Shown one piece after another: positions 20,567 to 20,786 of a DNA stretch of 20,786 bases. The DNA lies in the NCBI GenBank assembly GCA_902478885.1, contig CABSMS010000029.1:1-20786 (forward strand). Direction: 5' to 3'. Within the stretch, counting starts at the first letter, position 1. Each line of letters begins with the position of its first letter. A program made the position numbers and the translations under genes. The notes under the pieces are model-generated. The model did no database searches and was not told the DNA's origin. It worked only from the letters and a program-made list of their open reading frames with translations. The DNA comes from an uncultured Collinsella sp. Lineage in GTDB: Bacteria; Actinomycetota; Coriobacteriia; Coriobacteriales; Coriobacteriaceae.

Positions 20567-20786
20567 TTAATGCGACATGTGTGACTCGCGACGAGCGTAC
20601 ACCAGCGACGCCACGAACCCGACCACGGCAATTACAGCCGCCACACGCACGGCAGCTGCAAATCCAATCGCCTGGGCAACGTCCGTCGCAGCGCCAGCGG
20701 TGCCGGCGGTCGCCGCAGAACTCGAGAGCAGACCGATAAACAGCGACGGGCCAAACGACGCGGCAATCATATTCCACGTGTTAAGC
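20567..20786 (-). CDS. MFS transporter, C-terminal fragment
   Basis: Only the last 72 residues are present; the gene runs off the right edge. LNTWNMIAASFGPSLFIGLLSS matches the region before and within a late helix of 14-helix DHA2-type drug exporters. A linker and one more hydrophobic helix (VRVAAVIAVVGFVASLVYA) and a short basic tail follow. The frame entering the edge has no start, so ATG codons inside are internal. Substrate is unknown. Confidence 0.7.
   Translation of the reverse strand, partial: LNTWNMIAASFGPSLFIGLLSSSAATAGTAGAATDVAQAIGFAAAVRVAAVIAVVGFVASLVYARRESHMSH

Noticed and set aside
20541..20777. 78-residue Cys/Arg-rich minus frame
   Set aside because: The neighbouring frame (20567-20786) gives hydrophobic helices typical of an MFS transporter end.

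Overview
The window looks like a contig piece from a high-GC anaerobic gut actinobacterium of the Coriobacteriia, most likely Collinsella or a close relative. This is an inference from GC-rich codon use and gene content: a DUF3516 helicase, a reverse rubrerythrin, a stand-alone Elp3 and a MocR-controlled pdxST. No rRNA or marker gene in the window confirms it. Bases 1-32 are not biological. They are a Nextera/Tn5 sequencing adapter, so the left contig edge is an artefact that truncates elp3.

Layout from left to right. 33-3233: partial Elp3 tRNA-modifying enzyme, then an XRE-type membrane regulator overlapping a DUF4097 membrane-anchored beta-repeat protein (all minus). 3234-7844: a SAM methyltransferase, TrmB (with an unusual substitution at a conserved Asp position) and a large Ski2-like DUF3516 helicase (plus). 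7923-10957: a DUF2130 coiled-coil/nuclease-like protein, a metallophosphoesterase, a 59-residue charged protein and a stand-alone HIRAN protein (minus), with REP-like and terminator hairpins. 11081-13690: an iron alcohol dehydrogenase and aldehyde dehydrogenase operon preceded by two near-identical TetR-type dyads. 13947-14507: reverse rubrerythrin. 14580-17639: a vitamin B6 module, with pdxR (MocR) divergent from pdxS-pdxT. 17640-19502: a palindrome-rich intergenic region interrupted by an intact IS1111-type IS110-family element. 19503-20414: a MarR-like winged-helix protein with an acidic head and a 20-repeat RGG tail. 20567-20786: the C-terminal end of an MFS transporter running off the contig.

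The most interesting object is the IS. It has 14-bp perfect subterminal inverted repeats, a DEDD/Ser transposase and a 260-nt 3' non-coding segment. That segment can fold into a stem with a symmetric 12+12-nt internal loop. One loop strand carries 8 nt identical to the left flank of the insertion, and the other carries 7 nt complementary to the right flank. This is the geometry expected of the target-binding loop of a bridge/seek RNA. The RGG-tailed MarR-like protein is the second most unusual item.

How the genes work together: PdxS and PdxT form PLP synthase, controlled by PLP-sensing PdxR. The alcohol and aldehyde dehydrogenases form a two-step alcohol/aldehyde redox pathway. Reverse rubrerythrin protects against peroxide and oxygen. 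Elp3 and TrmB modify tRNA.
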